Source: Armatimonadota bacterium (GTDB taxonomy: Bacteria; Armatimonadota; HRBIN16). Taken from it: a DNA stretch of 64,000 nt. Below are positions 23,541 through 32,235 of this stretch, in pieces (the stretch's first letter is position 1; each line of letters starts with the position of its first letter). Both the position numbers and the translations under genes were made by a program. Location: assembly GCA_026003195.1 (NCBI GenBank), contig BPGU01000004.1, positions 506,317 to 570,316 of the forward strand, given 5' to 3'. The notes below the pieces were generated by a model, which searched no databases, was not told the DNA's origin, and was given only the letters and a program-made list of their open reading frames with translations.

Positions 23541-25688
23541 CTACCTCCCCACAGGCTTTTCTGGCTCAGGACGATAATGTATCCCCAGTTCCTTCGGCTG
23601 ACCGTACAGTTCGGGATGCAGATACTTGCCGCGATACTCTGCAGGTTTGGGCTGTTCGGTCTGGTAGCCGTATTGCTGCACCCATCGGTCATTACGGACG
23701 GCTTTCACCTCCCACGAGACCTTCCTACCGGGTGCACCGCCTGCAATCTTGAAGCGGTTGTTCTGGATTTCCACTGCCACATGCAGGTTGGGCATGGGCG
23801 CACCGATGGGCGTCAGGGTGTAGCGCGGGTCGCGGTTGATGGCTTCAAAGTAGTCGGGCAGTTGCACCCACGCCTCGCCGCGTGCGTCCAGGACGACGAT
23901 GCCGTTGTAGATGTTCTGCGGTTCGGGACCTTCCGCGCTGTAGTGGTTCAGGAAGGCGTTTTCGGGGTTCAGCGGGTGGTCTATTTGGAACGACTTGGTG
24001 CCCGTGGCGGCGAACCTGCCCGCCGAGTAAACGCCGTAGCCGCTGGGGCTATCGCTCCGACCTAAGACGCCGTAGGTAGTGCCGCTGGTGGCGGTTGCCT
24101 CGCCATACACGCCCTTGCCAGAGGTGCTAAAGCTTGAAAACCAGCCCGCTGTCGTGGAGCCAGTGGGATGATTGACCACCGTTCCTACTCCGATGGCGTT
24201 GTCTCCCTGACTGAGTACCCAGATTCCCGTGGTCGCGGTGCGCCCGAGCGCCTGTACGAATATTCCGCAACCCCAATCACCATAGCTGATGAAATGACCG
24301 CCGTAGCCTGTCTGGGTATCGCGCGATATGCCAACCACACCTGCGCCATCTGTGCCTTGACTGACAAATCTACCACCAGTGCCCCCGGATGATGCCACGA
24401 CTTCTGCCAGCACTCCGGTGCCATTACTGCTGTAGCTGAGAAACCTGCCTCCATAGGTCGTGCCGATAGATGCTGAAGCTTCACCATATACCCCTGTGCC
24501 GGAAGTGCTGTTACTCCGCCCGATCACGCCGTACGTGTTGCCGCTGGTGGAGGATGCAAATCCGAGCACGCCCACGCCGTCAGGGCTGGTGCTCCGACCA
24601 TAAACACCGTAGTTGCGACCGCTGGCGGACTCGGCTAAGCCGTACACGCCGAAGCCTTCTGCGCTGGACGTGCGACCGTACACGCCGTACGCCTCTCCGC
24701 TGGTGGAACCGGCAACGCCACGCACCCCTAAGGTTGGTGACTCGCCATGCACACCACACCCCTGCGGGCTCACCGCCTCGAACAGTCCGCCATACGTCCA
24801 TCCGGTGGCTGCACTTGCCCAGCCGCGCACTGCCTTGCCGTGGTCGCTGTTGGTTTGACCATATACCCCTGCGTTATCCCCTGTCGTATGGGTAGCCAGC
24901 CCCATCACACCGCGCCCGGACTGGGCACCCGCCTGTCCCATCACGCCCACACTGGAGCCAGCAGTTCCGTGGTTGATGCCAACGGCTACCGCCCACGCAC
25001 TGCCTTCCACGTGCAGCGGATACCAGGGATAGGGAACACCGACACCGACCATACCGCGGTTATAGAAGATGTCATTCCCGAAAGCCTGCCAGAAGGCGTC
25101 ACGCAGGTCGTCGGCGGGCGACCACGCGCTTCCGTCCCATTTCAGTATCTGCCCCGCTGCGGGCACAGTATTTGCCACCGGGCGTCCCTGAACGCCCACC
25201 ACAACCGGGTTGGGATACGTACCACCCAGGTCTCCACCTGCGGCACCTCCGGGCGGAAAACTACTGGGCACGCCGGTAATCCCGCTCCAGGGTACACTCT
25301 GCGACGACAGGGAGAGAACACTGTAGGGTGCATAGTTGACCTTGACCCGGGGCGAAAGTATCGTGTAACCTCCAGTGCTATTGCCCGGGCGCACCCCAAT
25401 CTCCAGATAGCGTTCGTTGCCGTTCCACACCGCGCCGAAGTCCAGCGATACCGTCAACAGTCCGTTGGCCACCTTGAGGTCGTCCACCTTGATCGTGCCG
25501 ATAGGGCGTGCGATGCCTGAGGGAGCCTCGTAAAGGTGGAACACGAAATCGTAGACGCCGTCCGCGGGGACACCTTTCTCTTTGAGCATCCCCTGATAGG
25601 TGAAAGGCTGTGCGAGCAGAGGCTGGCAGCACATCCCTACAAGGAGCGTTGTCGCCACTGCCCGGTAGAGAAGCGGGAGCAGTTTCAT
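23541..25688 (-). CDS. Long secreted GVYG-repeat protein, probable surface protein
   Basis: 715 aa. A signal peptide (about 1-26, ending LLAQ) is followed by an N-terminal domain (FTYQGMLKEKGVPADGVYDF, about 28-130) and a glycine/proline-rich hinge. A central array of degenerate ~26-residue units (YGVYGRTSSAEGFGVYGLAE and variants) runs from about residue 250 to 570. The C-terminal module reads KSFQIDHPLNPENAFLNHYS, IYNGIVVLDARGEAWVQLPD and FKIAGGAPGRKVSWEVKAVR. I have seen that module at the end of large secreted proteins with phage-tail-like repeats; its function is unknown. A promoter with TTGACA lies upstream at 25837-25809. Confidence 0.8.
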   Translation of the reverse strand: MKLLPLLYRAVATTLLVGMCCQPLLAQPFTYQGMLKEKGVPADGVYDFVFHLYEAPSGIARPIGTIKVDDLKVANGLLTVSLDFGAVWNGNERYLEIGVRPGNSTGGYTILSPRVKVNYAPYSVLSLSSQSVPWSGITGVPSSFPPGGAAGGDLGGTYPNPVVVGVQGRPVANTVPAAGQILKWDGSAWSPADDLRDAFWQAFGNDIFYNRGMVGVGVPYPWYPLHVEGSAWAVAVGINHGTAGSSVGVMGQAGAQSGRGVMGLATHTTGDNAGVYGQTNSDHGKAVRGWASAATGWTYGGLFEAVSPQGCGVHGESPTLGVRGVAGSTSGEAYGVYGRTSSAEGFGVYGLAESASGRNYGVYGRSTSPDGVGVLGFASSTSGNTYGVIGRSNSTSGTGVYGEASASIGTTYGGRFLSYSSNGTGVLAEVVASSGGTGGRFVSQGTDGAGVVGISRDTQTGYGGHFISYGDWGCGIFVQALGRTATTGIWVLSQGDNAIGVGTVVNHPTGSTTAGWFSSFSTSGKGVYGEATATSGTTYGVLGRSDSPSGYGVYSAGRFAATGTKSFQIDHPLNPENAFLNHYSAEGPEPQNIYNGIVVLDARGEAWVQLPDYFEAINRDPRYTLTPIGAPMPNLHVAVEIQNNRFKIAGGAPGRKVSWEVKAVRNDRWVQQYGYQTEQPKPAEYRGKYLHPELYGQPKELGIHYRPEPEKPVGR

Positions 25689-25808
25689 GGCGATTCCTCC
25701 TTTCGCAATCCTCTGGAACAGAGAAGGCTAAGGCACGCGAGGGCAAGCCGTGGGAGGATGCAGGTTTTTGTCCTCCTGCGCGAGAGCCTTCTGTATGGAC
25801 TGTTATAA

Positions 25809-25837
25809 CTATAACATTGTACTGATAGAGATGTCAA
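25809..25837 (-). promoter_or_regulatory. Promoter of the GVYG-repeat gene
   Basis: TTGACA (25837-25832), 17-bp spacer, TTATAG (25814-25809), about 120 nt before the ATG at 25688. Confidence 0.65.
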
Positions 25838-25932
25838 GCAGACGGTGTTCGCGCGTTGCAAAGGTCGTGCAATCCGCAACGGAAAATGGTATTATACCTG
25901 CCGGAAGGTCATAGTGTGAGGCTCTGCAAAGC

Positions 25933-26946
25933 ATGTACCATCGGCTGGCTGAGGAAGCGCTGGAGCGCATTGAGAAGACACTCCATATCCCGGATAGCCC
26001 GATGTACCGAGACAGGCTGCCGGAGGCGGAACTCCCATGGACGACTCTGTGGCCGCTCAGCATGTTGCATTCCGCATGGATTGCTGCAGCGGAGCGAGAT
26101 GCCCAACGCCACCTGCCCCGGCTGCGACTCTTTCAGCAAACTCTGCTTGCTTACTGGGACGATAGACACGATCCGCCGGGCTTTGATGCCTACCCCAAAG
26201 GCAACGATAAGTACTATGACGATAACGCCTGGATGGTGCTGAATTATCTGAGACTATATACGCTCACTCACGAGAGAGAGTGGCTGCGCTGGGCGCAGGA
26301 TGTACACCGGTTCGTGTGGAGTGGTTGGGACGAGCAGCTGGGCGGAGGCATCTACTGGCACCAGAGCCGAAAGAGCAAGAACACCTGTTCCAACGCCCCT
26401 GCGTTGGTCTGCGCATTGTGGCTCTACGCCGTCACCCACGAGAAGTCTTACCTGCAGCAGGCGGAGCGGCTCCACTCCTGGCTGTGCCAGCACCTGCAGG
26501 ACCCTGAGGATGGACTGTTCTGGGACAATATCCAGATGGATGGAAAAGTAGACCGCACCAAGTTCGCCTATAACACCGCTCTGATGATAGATGCCAATCT
26601 GTGGTGGTATCGCCTTGTCCGCCAGGAAAAATACTTGCACGAGGCGACACGGCTGGCGCGGTCTGCACAGAGATACTGGCTGGGATGGCGCAGCCGAGCC
26701 ATAGAGGGCTACGCACCTTTTGTGGTGAAACTGTGCTCGGCATACCAGCATCTGACGGAGGTGACCGGCGACAGTCGCTGGATGGTGCTGGTGATACGCA
26801 CGGCGAAATGGGTGAAATCGCTTCGTTCCCCAGAAGGGGACTATCCCGATGACTGGCACGCAGAGCGGAAACAAGAACCGGCAACGAGCCTGATGGCGCT
26901 TGCCTCAGCCGCGCGTCTGTTCTGGATGGTACCCGCTGCCGAGTGA
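25933..26946 (+). CDS. Glycoside hydrolase family 76-like (alpha-1,6-mannanase type)
   Basis: 337 aa forming an (alpha/alpha)6-barrel-type protein. The adjacent aspartates D96-D97 in KYYDDNAWMVLNYLRLY match the catalytic DD of GH76 endo-alpha-1,6-mannanases. GWDEQLGGGIYWHQ, KNTCSNAPALVCALWLY and FAYNTALMIDANLWWYRL also fit. No signal peptide is visible from the ATG at 25933, so it may be cytoplasmic or exported by another route. The actual substrate is not shown by the sequence. It is a single-gene unit oriented away from the surface-protein genes. Confidence 0.8.
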   Translation: MYHRLAEEALERIEKTLHIPDSPMYRDRLPEAELPWTTLWPLSMLHSAWIAAAERDAQRHLPRLRLFQQTLLAYWDDRHDPPGFDAYPKGNDKYYDDNAWMVLNYLRLYTLTHEREWLRWAQDVHRFVWSGWDEQLGGGIYWHQSRKSKNTCSNAPALVCALWLYAVTHEKSYLQQAERLHSWLCQHLQDPEDGLFWDNIQMDGKVDRTKFAYNTALMIDANLWWYRLVRQEKYLHEATRLARSAQRYWLGWRSRAIEGYAPFVVKLCSAYQHLTEVTGDSRWMVLVIRTAKWVKSLRSPEGDYPDDWHAERKQEPATSLMALASAARLFWMVPAAE

Positions 26947-27011
26947 GCGATGTGCCCTCCAAAAAGCGGGTACAATGATATGTGCTATTACGTTCACGGA
27001 GGCTTCATCTC

Positions 27012-27260
27012 GTGTGGAAATTTCTGAACAGCTTTACCGTTTTGGCAGTGCTGCTGTGCACTATTGGAGCACTGGGGCTGGTCTACGGGGCAGATGCCAT
27101 CCGCGACCCCGGTCAGCCGCATGACCCCTTGCTGCCCTGGCTGTACTTCGGTGCTGCCATCCTGATGGTGGTGAACGCTATCCTGTCGGTACGGCATTAC
27201 GAGCACAAAATGAAGGAGCAGGAGCAATCTTCGAAAGAGAAGGAGGAAACTCGCGCATGA
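27012..27260 (+). CDS. Small two-TM membrane protein at the head of the EPS/flagellar run
   Basis: 82 aa from a GTG at 27012, which has GGAGG 8 nt upstream. Two membrane segments (about residues 4-25 and 42-62) flank a polar loop with RDPGQPHDP, and a highly charged tail follows (HKMKEQEQSSKEKEETRA). No family recognised. Its end overlaps the next gene by 4 bp (ATGA), so it is translationally coupled to the zinc-ribbon gene. Confidence 0.7.
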   Translation: MWKFLNSFTVLAVLLCTIGALGLVYGADAIRDPGQPHDPLLPWLYFGAAILMVVNAILSVRHYEHKMKEQEQSSKEKEETRA

Positions 27261-27529
27261 GTGTGGTGACCTGTGTAGACTGCGGCAAGCCGCTGGAGAA
27301 AATACCCTCCTGGCTGGCTGATGTGAAGGTGAAGTTTACCTGCGAGGAGTGCCGCACCAAACATCGGACTTCGCTGGTCATTCCGGTGGATGACCTGCCC
27401 CCCCTGACCGATGAGCCTGCCGAGGACATGGACGTCATCGAGCGCGAGGAGGGTCTGGAGACCACCTCGCTGGAAGAGCTGGCTCAGGAAGAAGAAAGAG
27501 GAGCCGAAGAAGAGGAAGAAGAGGTGTAG
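27257..27529 (+). CDS. Small zinc-ribbon protein with acidic tail
   Basis: 90 aa. Two CxxC pairs (CVDCG near residue 6 and CEECR near 29) form a probable zinc ribbon. The C-terminal third is almost entirely acidic (LEELAQEEERGAEEEEEEV). Function unknown; proteins of this look can bind nucleic acid or act as small adaptors. It ends 3 nt before the Wza-like gene. Confidence 0.75.
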   Translation: MSVVTCVDCGKPLEKIPSWLADVKVKFTCEECRTKHRTSLVIPVDDLPPLTDEPAEDMDVIEREEGLETTSLEELAQEEERGAEEEEEEV

Positions 27530-27532
27530 CCC

Positions 27533-28624
27533 ATGATGTGGGGCAGGTGGTGTCTGCTGCTGGGGATACTGCTCCTGCTCTGGGGTGGCATTGCCGAGGG
27601 CGCACAGGACTACCGCATCAGCCCAGGCGATACGCTGGAGATTGCCGTATGGGGCTACGAAGACCTCTCGCGCACGGTGATCGTACGCCCCGATGGCAAT
27701 ATCTCTTTACCGGTGGTGGGTGAACTGCGTGCGCAGGGCACCACGCCGAGCGCGCTGGCGCAGAATATCACCGGGGCTCTTTCCCGCTGGGTGAAAAACC
27801 CTCGCGTCAGTGTCATCGTCAAATCTTTCGCGCAACATCAGGTTTTCGTTCTGGGAGCGGTGGCTCGCCCGGGCGTTTACCCCCTGCAACCCGGGCTGAC
27901 CGTCGCTGAAGCGATCGCACTGGCAGGCGGTCTCACCCCCAGCGCTGACCGTGAGCACCTCACCGTCCTTCGCAGACAAGGGGCGCAAGACGTAAAGTTC
28001 TCCGTGAGATTTACCGATAATCCCTTACGAGAGGATTCGGCGGTACGCTTCGTGCTCCAACCGGGTGATAACCTGATTGTTTCCGAAGCCACTTTCACCG
28101 TCACCGGTGCGGTGGCGCGTCCGGGAGTGTATCCAATAGGCACGTTACGAAACCTGGAAGAGGCACTGGCGACCGCCGGAGGCACCTTGACATTTGGAGA
28201 CCCGTCTCGCGCCGAGGTGCAGGTGGGCGAAAAGATAGAGGTGGCAGACCTGCTGGACACCGGCGTTCGCCAGCGACCACTGCAGCCGGGTATGACCATC
28301 CGTGTGCCCGAACGGCAAAACACCCTGTTTATCATTGGTGAGGTCGTTCGAGCAGGGGCATACGGATGGCAAAAAGGGCGCTGTGAAACGCTGATGGACG
28401 CATTGACTGCCGCCGGCGGCCCCACACGCGAGGCACGACTGGAGCGCGTGGTGGTGAACCGAGGCACCCAGTTCCTGCAGGTCAACGCGACCACACCGCA
28501 GGGAGCGCGTTTTCCCCTGCAACCGACCGACGTGGTGATTGTGCCCTCGCGCCCCCGCCCCAACTATGAATGGACGGCGATACTGGGCACGCTACTGGCG
28601 ACCTACTCGGTGTTCCGCCGCTAG
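27533..28624 (+). CDS. Polysaccharide export protein, Wza/SLBB family
   Basis: 363 aa. A signal peptide (about 1-23, ending AEGA, no lipobox cysteine) is followed by a Poly_export domain (about 25-100: YRISPGDTLEIAVWGYEDL, VIVRPDGNISLPVVGEL). Three SLBB beta-grasp domains follow (VFVLGAVARPGVYPL near 107, FTVTGAVARPGVYPIGTL near 190, LFIIGEVVRAGAYGW near 265). The protein ends in a hydrophobic segment (WTAILGTLLATYSVF) that could be the outer-membrane helix of Wza. It probably forms the outer-membrane channel for an exopolysaccharide. It sits directly before a CpsB-type phosphatase gene and the flagellar genes. Confidence 0.88.
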   Translation: MMWGRWCLLLGILLLLWGGIAEGAQDYRISPGDTLEIAVWGYEDLSRTVIVRPDGNISLPVVGELRAQGTTPSALAQNITGALSRWVKNPRVSVIVKSFAQHQVFVLGAVARPGVYPLQPGLTVAEAIALAGGLTPSADREHLTVLRRQGAQDVKFSVRFTDNPLREDSAVRFVLQPGDNLIVSEATFTVTGAVARPGVYPIGTLRNLEEALATAGGTLTFGDPSRAEVQVGEKIEVADLLDTGVRQRPLQPGMTIRVPERQNTLFIIGEVVRAGAYGWQKGRCETLMDALTAAGGPTREARLERVVVNRGTQFLQVNATTPQGARFPLQPTDVVIVPSRPRPNYEWTAILGTLLATYSVFRR

Positions 28625-28630
28625 CCTTCC

Positions 28631-29449
28631 ATGATAGACATCCACACCCACATTCTCCCCGGCGTTGACGACGGTCTCCAGCACATCGGTGAGGCGCTGC
28701 TGATGGCGGAAGACGCCGCCGCGCAGGGCGTGACCGTGATGGTGGCAACACCACACCTCCACTGGACCGGAAGGCAGGCACTGAGCGCGACGCAGATACG
28801 TGAAGGCGTAGAGGAGCTGAACGCGCTGGTGCAATCCAAAGGTATTCCCGTGGAGATACTGCCCGGGTGTGAAATTCCCTTGCAGGCTGATTTGCCGGAA
28901 AGGCTGCTGCGGGGCGACGGAATGTCGTTAGGCGACAGTGGTCACACGGTGCTGGTGGAGCCACCCTGGGAACTGTGGACGCCCCTCGACAAGGCGCTGC
29001 TGCAGAGCCTGCTGGAGGCAGGCTGGACGGTGGTGCTGGCACACCCCGAACGGCACATTTATTTCCAGCGCAACCTGTCCTTGCTGGAAGAGCTGGTTCA
29101 GATGGGCGTGCACCTGCAGGTAACCACCGGTTCGCTGATACCCGGCAGGGCTTCGCCGGCTGCAGCGCGATGCGCCTACGAACTGATGGAGCGCCGGCTG
29201 GTCAGCGTCGTCGCATCGGACTGTCACGGTGTTACCTACCGCCGGTGCGACCTGGGCGAGGCGGCGGAACTGCTTCGGCGCACTTACGGGCGGCATGTGG
29301 CGCAGATGCTGACAACCGGTGTGCCTCGCGCACTGTTGCGGGGCGAAAGGGTGCAGCTGGAGCAGGTCTGGAAAAACACACCGACCGATGAAAACCGATG
29401 GAAACGGCTGTTGCGGGCTGTTTTGAGGAGGGAAACCGATGACGGATAA
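28631..29449 (+). CDS. CpsB/YwqE-type PHP-fold protein-tyrosine phosphatase
   Basis: 272 aa. PHP metal motifs are visible: DIHTHILPGVDDG at the N terminus, TPHLHWTG near residue 40, GCEIPL near 80, LAHPERH near 138 and SDCHG near 197. CpsB/YwqE enzymes remove phosphate from bacterial tyrosine kinases that control capsule and exopolysaccharide synthesis. The gene follows the Wza-like gene by 6 bp and overlaps flgB by 11 bp. It therefore links EPS control to flagellar gene expression. No tyrosine kinase gene is in the window. Confidence 0.88.
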   Translation: MIDIHTHILPGVDDGLQHIGEALLMAEDAAAQGVTVMVATPHLHWTGRQALSATQIREGVEELNALVQSKGIPVEILPGCEIPLQADLPERLLRGDGMSLGDSGHTVLVEPPWELWTPLDKALLQSLLEAGWTVVLAHPERHIYFQRNLSLLEELVQMGVHLQVTTGSLIPGRASPAAARCAYELMERRLVSVVASDCHGVTYRRCDLGEAAELLRRTYGRHVAQMLTTGVPRALLRGERVQLEQVWKNTPTDENRWKRLLRAVLRRETDDG

Positions 29450-29837
29450 GCTGTTTGGTGGGCACTATCCTCTCCTGAAGCAGGCACTTCATGCATGTGC
29501 CCTGCGACAGGAAGCGATTGCGCACAACATCGCCAATGTGAATACCCCCGGTTATCAACGTATCGATGTCTCCTTCGAAGAGTTTCTGCGTGCCGCACAG
29601 CAAACGCCCCTGCGAGCCACAGACCCGCGACATGTGGCGTTGCCGCCTGACAGACTGGCAAATGCCCAGGTCACACCGGACGAAGACGCGCCGATGCGCC
29701 CCGACGGCAACACGGTAGATATCGACTATGAGATGGCGCAACTCGCCGAAAATCAGATCCGCTTTCAGGCTCTGAGCCAGCTGATTAGCGGTCGCTACCA
29801 GAGCTTGAAGACGGTCATCACGGGCGGAGGGAGGTAA
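29439..29837 (+). CDS. flgB: Flagellar basal-body rod protein FlgB
   Basis: 132 aa, normal length. Proximal rod component. The N-terminal rod motif AIAHNIANVNTPGYQRID is clear, and the C terminus ENQIRFQALSQLISGRYQSL matches the conserved helix. Translation is coupled to the upstream phosphatase by overlap. Confidence 0.95.
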   Translation: MTDKLFGGHYPLLKQALHACALRQEAIAHNIANVNTPGYQRIDVSFEEFLRAAQQTPLRATDPRHVALPPDRLANAQVTPDEDAPMRPDGNTVDIDYEMAQLAENQIRFQALSQLISGRYQSLKTVITGGGR

Positions 29838-29843
29838 GCACGC

Positions 29844-30287
29844 ATGAGCATCTTTCATTCCCTGCGCATCAGCGCCTCGGGGTTGACCGCCGAGCGATTG
29901 CGTCTGGACGTGATCGCGGATAATCTGGCAAACGTGAACACCACACGCACGGCGGCGGGAGGTCCCTACCGGCGCAAGGTGGCAATACTGGCAGAGCGTC
30001 CGACAGGTTTCGCCGACCTGCTGGGTATCCAGTCCGCGCCCGCAATAGGCAGAGGTGGCGTGCGGGTCGTGGCGATTGCGGAAGATACCAGCCCTCCTCA
30101 GCGCGTGTACAACCCGGGTCACCCCGACGCCGATGCGGACGGCTACGTGCTGATGCCCAACGTCAACGTGGTCACCGAAATGGTGGACATGATTACTGCC
30201 ACGCGCGCGTATGAGGCAAACGTGACTGCCATGAACGCCGCTAAGCAGATGGCATTGCGTACGCTGGACATCGGCAGGAACGTGTAA
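29844..30287 (+). CDS. flgC: Flagellar basal-body rod protein FlgC
   Basis: 147 aa, normal length. Rod component. SIFHSLRISASGLTAERLRL and IADNLANVNTTRT form the N-terminal rod motif. NVNVVTEMVDMITATRAYEA is the typical C-terminal signature. It lies 6 bp after flgB. Confidence 0.96.
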   Translation: MSIFHSLRISASGLTAERLRLDVIADNLANVNTTRTAAGGPYRRKVAILAERPTGFADLLGIQSAPAIGRGGVRVVAIAEDTSPPQRVYNPGHPDADADGYVLMPNVNVVTEMVDMITATRAYEANVTAMNAAKQMALRTLDIGRNV

Positions 30288-30300
30288 GGGGAGGTAGACA

Positions 30301-30603
30301 ATGGACATTCGCTTGAACTCCGTGCTGCCGGGCACGACGGCAAACCTGACCAGCACTTCTCCATCTGGCAATCGCGAGGATGCACCCTCCTTTGCCGAGA
30401 CGCTCCAGGGTGTTTTTAACAAGATCAACCAGATGCAGCTCGATTCCGCCGAACTGGCTCGACAGTTTGCGGCGGGTGAGACCGATGACCTGATACGTGT
30501 GGTCACCGCGGCGGAGGAAGCCTCTATCGCCCTGCAGCTGGCGGTACAGGTGCGCAACAAGGTTGTGGAAGCCTATCAGGAAATCATGCGGATGCAGGTA
30601 TAG
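30301..30603 (+). CDS. fliE: Flagellar hook-basal body protein FliE
   Basis: 100 aa, normal length. It joins the MS ring to the rod. SFAETLQGVFNKINQMQ and the helix LAVQVRNKVVEAYQEIMRMQ are characteristic. AGGTAGACA sits just upstream of the ATG. Confidence 0.94.
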   Translation: MDIRLNSVLPGTTANLTSTSPSGNREDAPSFAETLQGVFNKINQMQLDSAELARQFAAGETDDLIRVVTAAEEASIALQLAVQVRNKVVEAYQEIMRMQV

Positions 30604-30606
30604 CCG

Positions 30607-32235
30607 ATGATAGAGCGCGTGCGCGAGTGGTGGCAAACCAGTGACCGTCAGACTCGGCTGATTGCTATCGCATCGGCGGCGGGGCTGGTCATCGTGATGA
30701 TAGCCCTCTCCTTCTGGGCGACACAGCCGGAGTGGGACGTGCTATACACCGGTTTATCGCCGTCGGACTCCGGAGCCATCGTCGCGCGCCTCAAGCAGGC
30801 GAAGGTTCCCTATCGCCTTTCCTCAGGAGGCAGCACCATTGAGGTGCCAGCACAGCACCGTGACGAGATGCTGCTCTCGCTCGCCGCAGAGGGTTTGCCC
30901 AATCAGGGCACGCTGGGTTATAGCCGTCTGGAAAAGTTGGGCTTCGGCACCACACAGACCGTGGAACAGGAGACCACTCGGATCGCCCATGAAGAGGCTC
31001 TGCAGAATACCATCTCGCGCTTGCAGCCAGTGGCAGGTGCGCGTGTGCATATTACCCCCGCTATCGATTCACCTTTTGTCGGTGAGAAGAAGCCCGCCAA
31101 GGCGAGTGTGATGGTGGACCTGAAGCCGGGGCAGCAACTCACCCGTGAACAGATTGCTTCTATCGTCTTCCTCGTGTCCCGCAGCGTGACGGGGCTGTCG
31201 CCAGATAACGTTTCAGTGGTGGATGAATATGCCAATCTGCTCTGGGATGGCTCGCAGGCTTCGGACATGGCGCCCGGTGTGGCAAGCAACAAGCTGGAAC
31301 TGGAGCGTGCGTACGCGGAAACCATACAACGCCAGCTCCAGCAGCAGCTGGACGCTGTGCTGGGTCCAGGGAAGTCGCGGCTCACCGTAACTGCCGAGCT
31401 GGACCTGGACCGCGAGGAAATCAACCAGAAGCAGATTGAAACCGGACCTGAGGGACAGGGCACGCCGATTAGCGAAACACGCACCGAAGAGACCGTGCGA
31501 GGCGCAGCCCCGCGGGGCAGCAGCGCCGCAGGGGTACCCACCTATCCCACAGCACCTGCAGGAACACCCGGCGAGTACAAGCACTCTTCGACGACCACGA
31601 ACTACGAGGTGGGTCAGAGCACCATCCACCGCGTCAAGACGCCTGGCAAGGTAGTACGCATGTCGGTGGCGGCAATGGTGGACGCTTCTGTGCCGCAGGA
31701 ACAGGTGCAGAAGGTGCGCACCTTTCTGGAAGGCGCAGTTGGCGCGGACCAAAGTGACCCCAACCGCCGATTCCGAGTGATTGTGGAGAGCATCCCCTTC
31801 GACAACACGCTGGCAAAAGAGGCAGAAGCCGCCCGCAAGCAGTTCGCCAGCCGTCAGCTGATAGACACCGCCCTGCGTTACCTGCCTCTGGCAGCATTGC
31901 TGATTGTGTTGCTCTTGCTGGCGAAGGCGCTCCGACCGGCGCGCGTGGCTCAAACACCTGAGGGTGTCGTGATGTCACTGCCGGGAGGCGCTGTACCGGA
32001 AGAGGCTGAGGTATCTGGCGAGGAAGCTGGTGAGCTTGCAAGCGAAGCGGCGGCAGCCATGGCCCGCAGAACAAGGAGCGGTGAGGAGACTCTGCTCGAA
32101 GAAGAGGATGTGGAGATTACCCCGATTCGCGAGCGTGTGGATGTGAATCTGGAAAGCGTCATTCAGCTGGCAAACCAGAAACCGGAGAAAGTAGCGATGC
32201 TCATCAAAGGCTGGTTGGCGGAGGATGAACGATAA
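30607..32235 (+). CDS. fliF: Flagellar MS-ring protein FliF
   Basis: 542 aa. Builds the membrane ring of the motor. It has two membrane segments (about residues 17-38 and 417-437), the ring-building PrgK-like domain (WDVLYTGLSPSDSGAIVARL) and the C-terminal FliG-binding tail (VDVNLESVIQLANQKPEKVA). The stop overlaps the fliG start by one base. Confidence 0.97.
   Translation: MIERVREWWQTSDRQTRLIAIASAAGLVIVMIALSFWATQPEWDVLYTGLSPSDSGAIVARLKQAKVPYRLSSGGSTIEVPAQHRDEMLLSLAAEGLPNQGTLGYSRLEKLGFGTTQTVEQETTRIAHEEALQNTISRLQPVAGARVHITPAIDSPFVGEKKPAKASVMVDLKPGQQLTREQIASIVFLVSRSVTGLSPDNVSVVDEYANLLWDGSQASDMAPGVASNKLELERAYAETIQRQLQQQLDAVLGPGKSRLTVTAELDLDREEINQKQIETGPEGQGTPISETRTEETVRGAAPRGSSAAGVPTYPTAPAGTPGEYKHSSTTTNYEVGQSTIHRVKTPGKVVRMSVAAMVDASVPQEQVQKVRTFLEGAVGADQSDPNRRFRVIVESIPFDNTLAKEAEAARKQFASRQLIDTALRYLPLAALLIVLLLLAKALRPARVAQTPEGVVMSLPGGAVPEEAEVSGEEAGELASEAAAAMARRTRSGEETLLEEEDVEITPIRERVDVNLESVIQLANQKPEKVAMLIKGWLAEDER

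Noticed and set aside
24000-24940. CRISPR-like periodicity
   Set aside because: The repeats are degenerate, in frame with a long protein, and encode GVYG units. There are no spacers between identical repeats.
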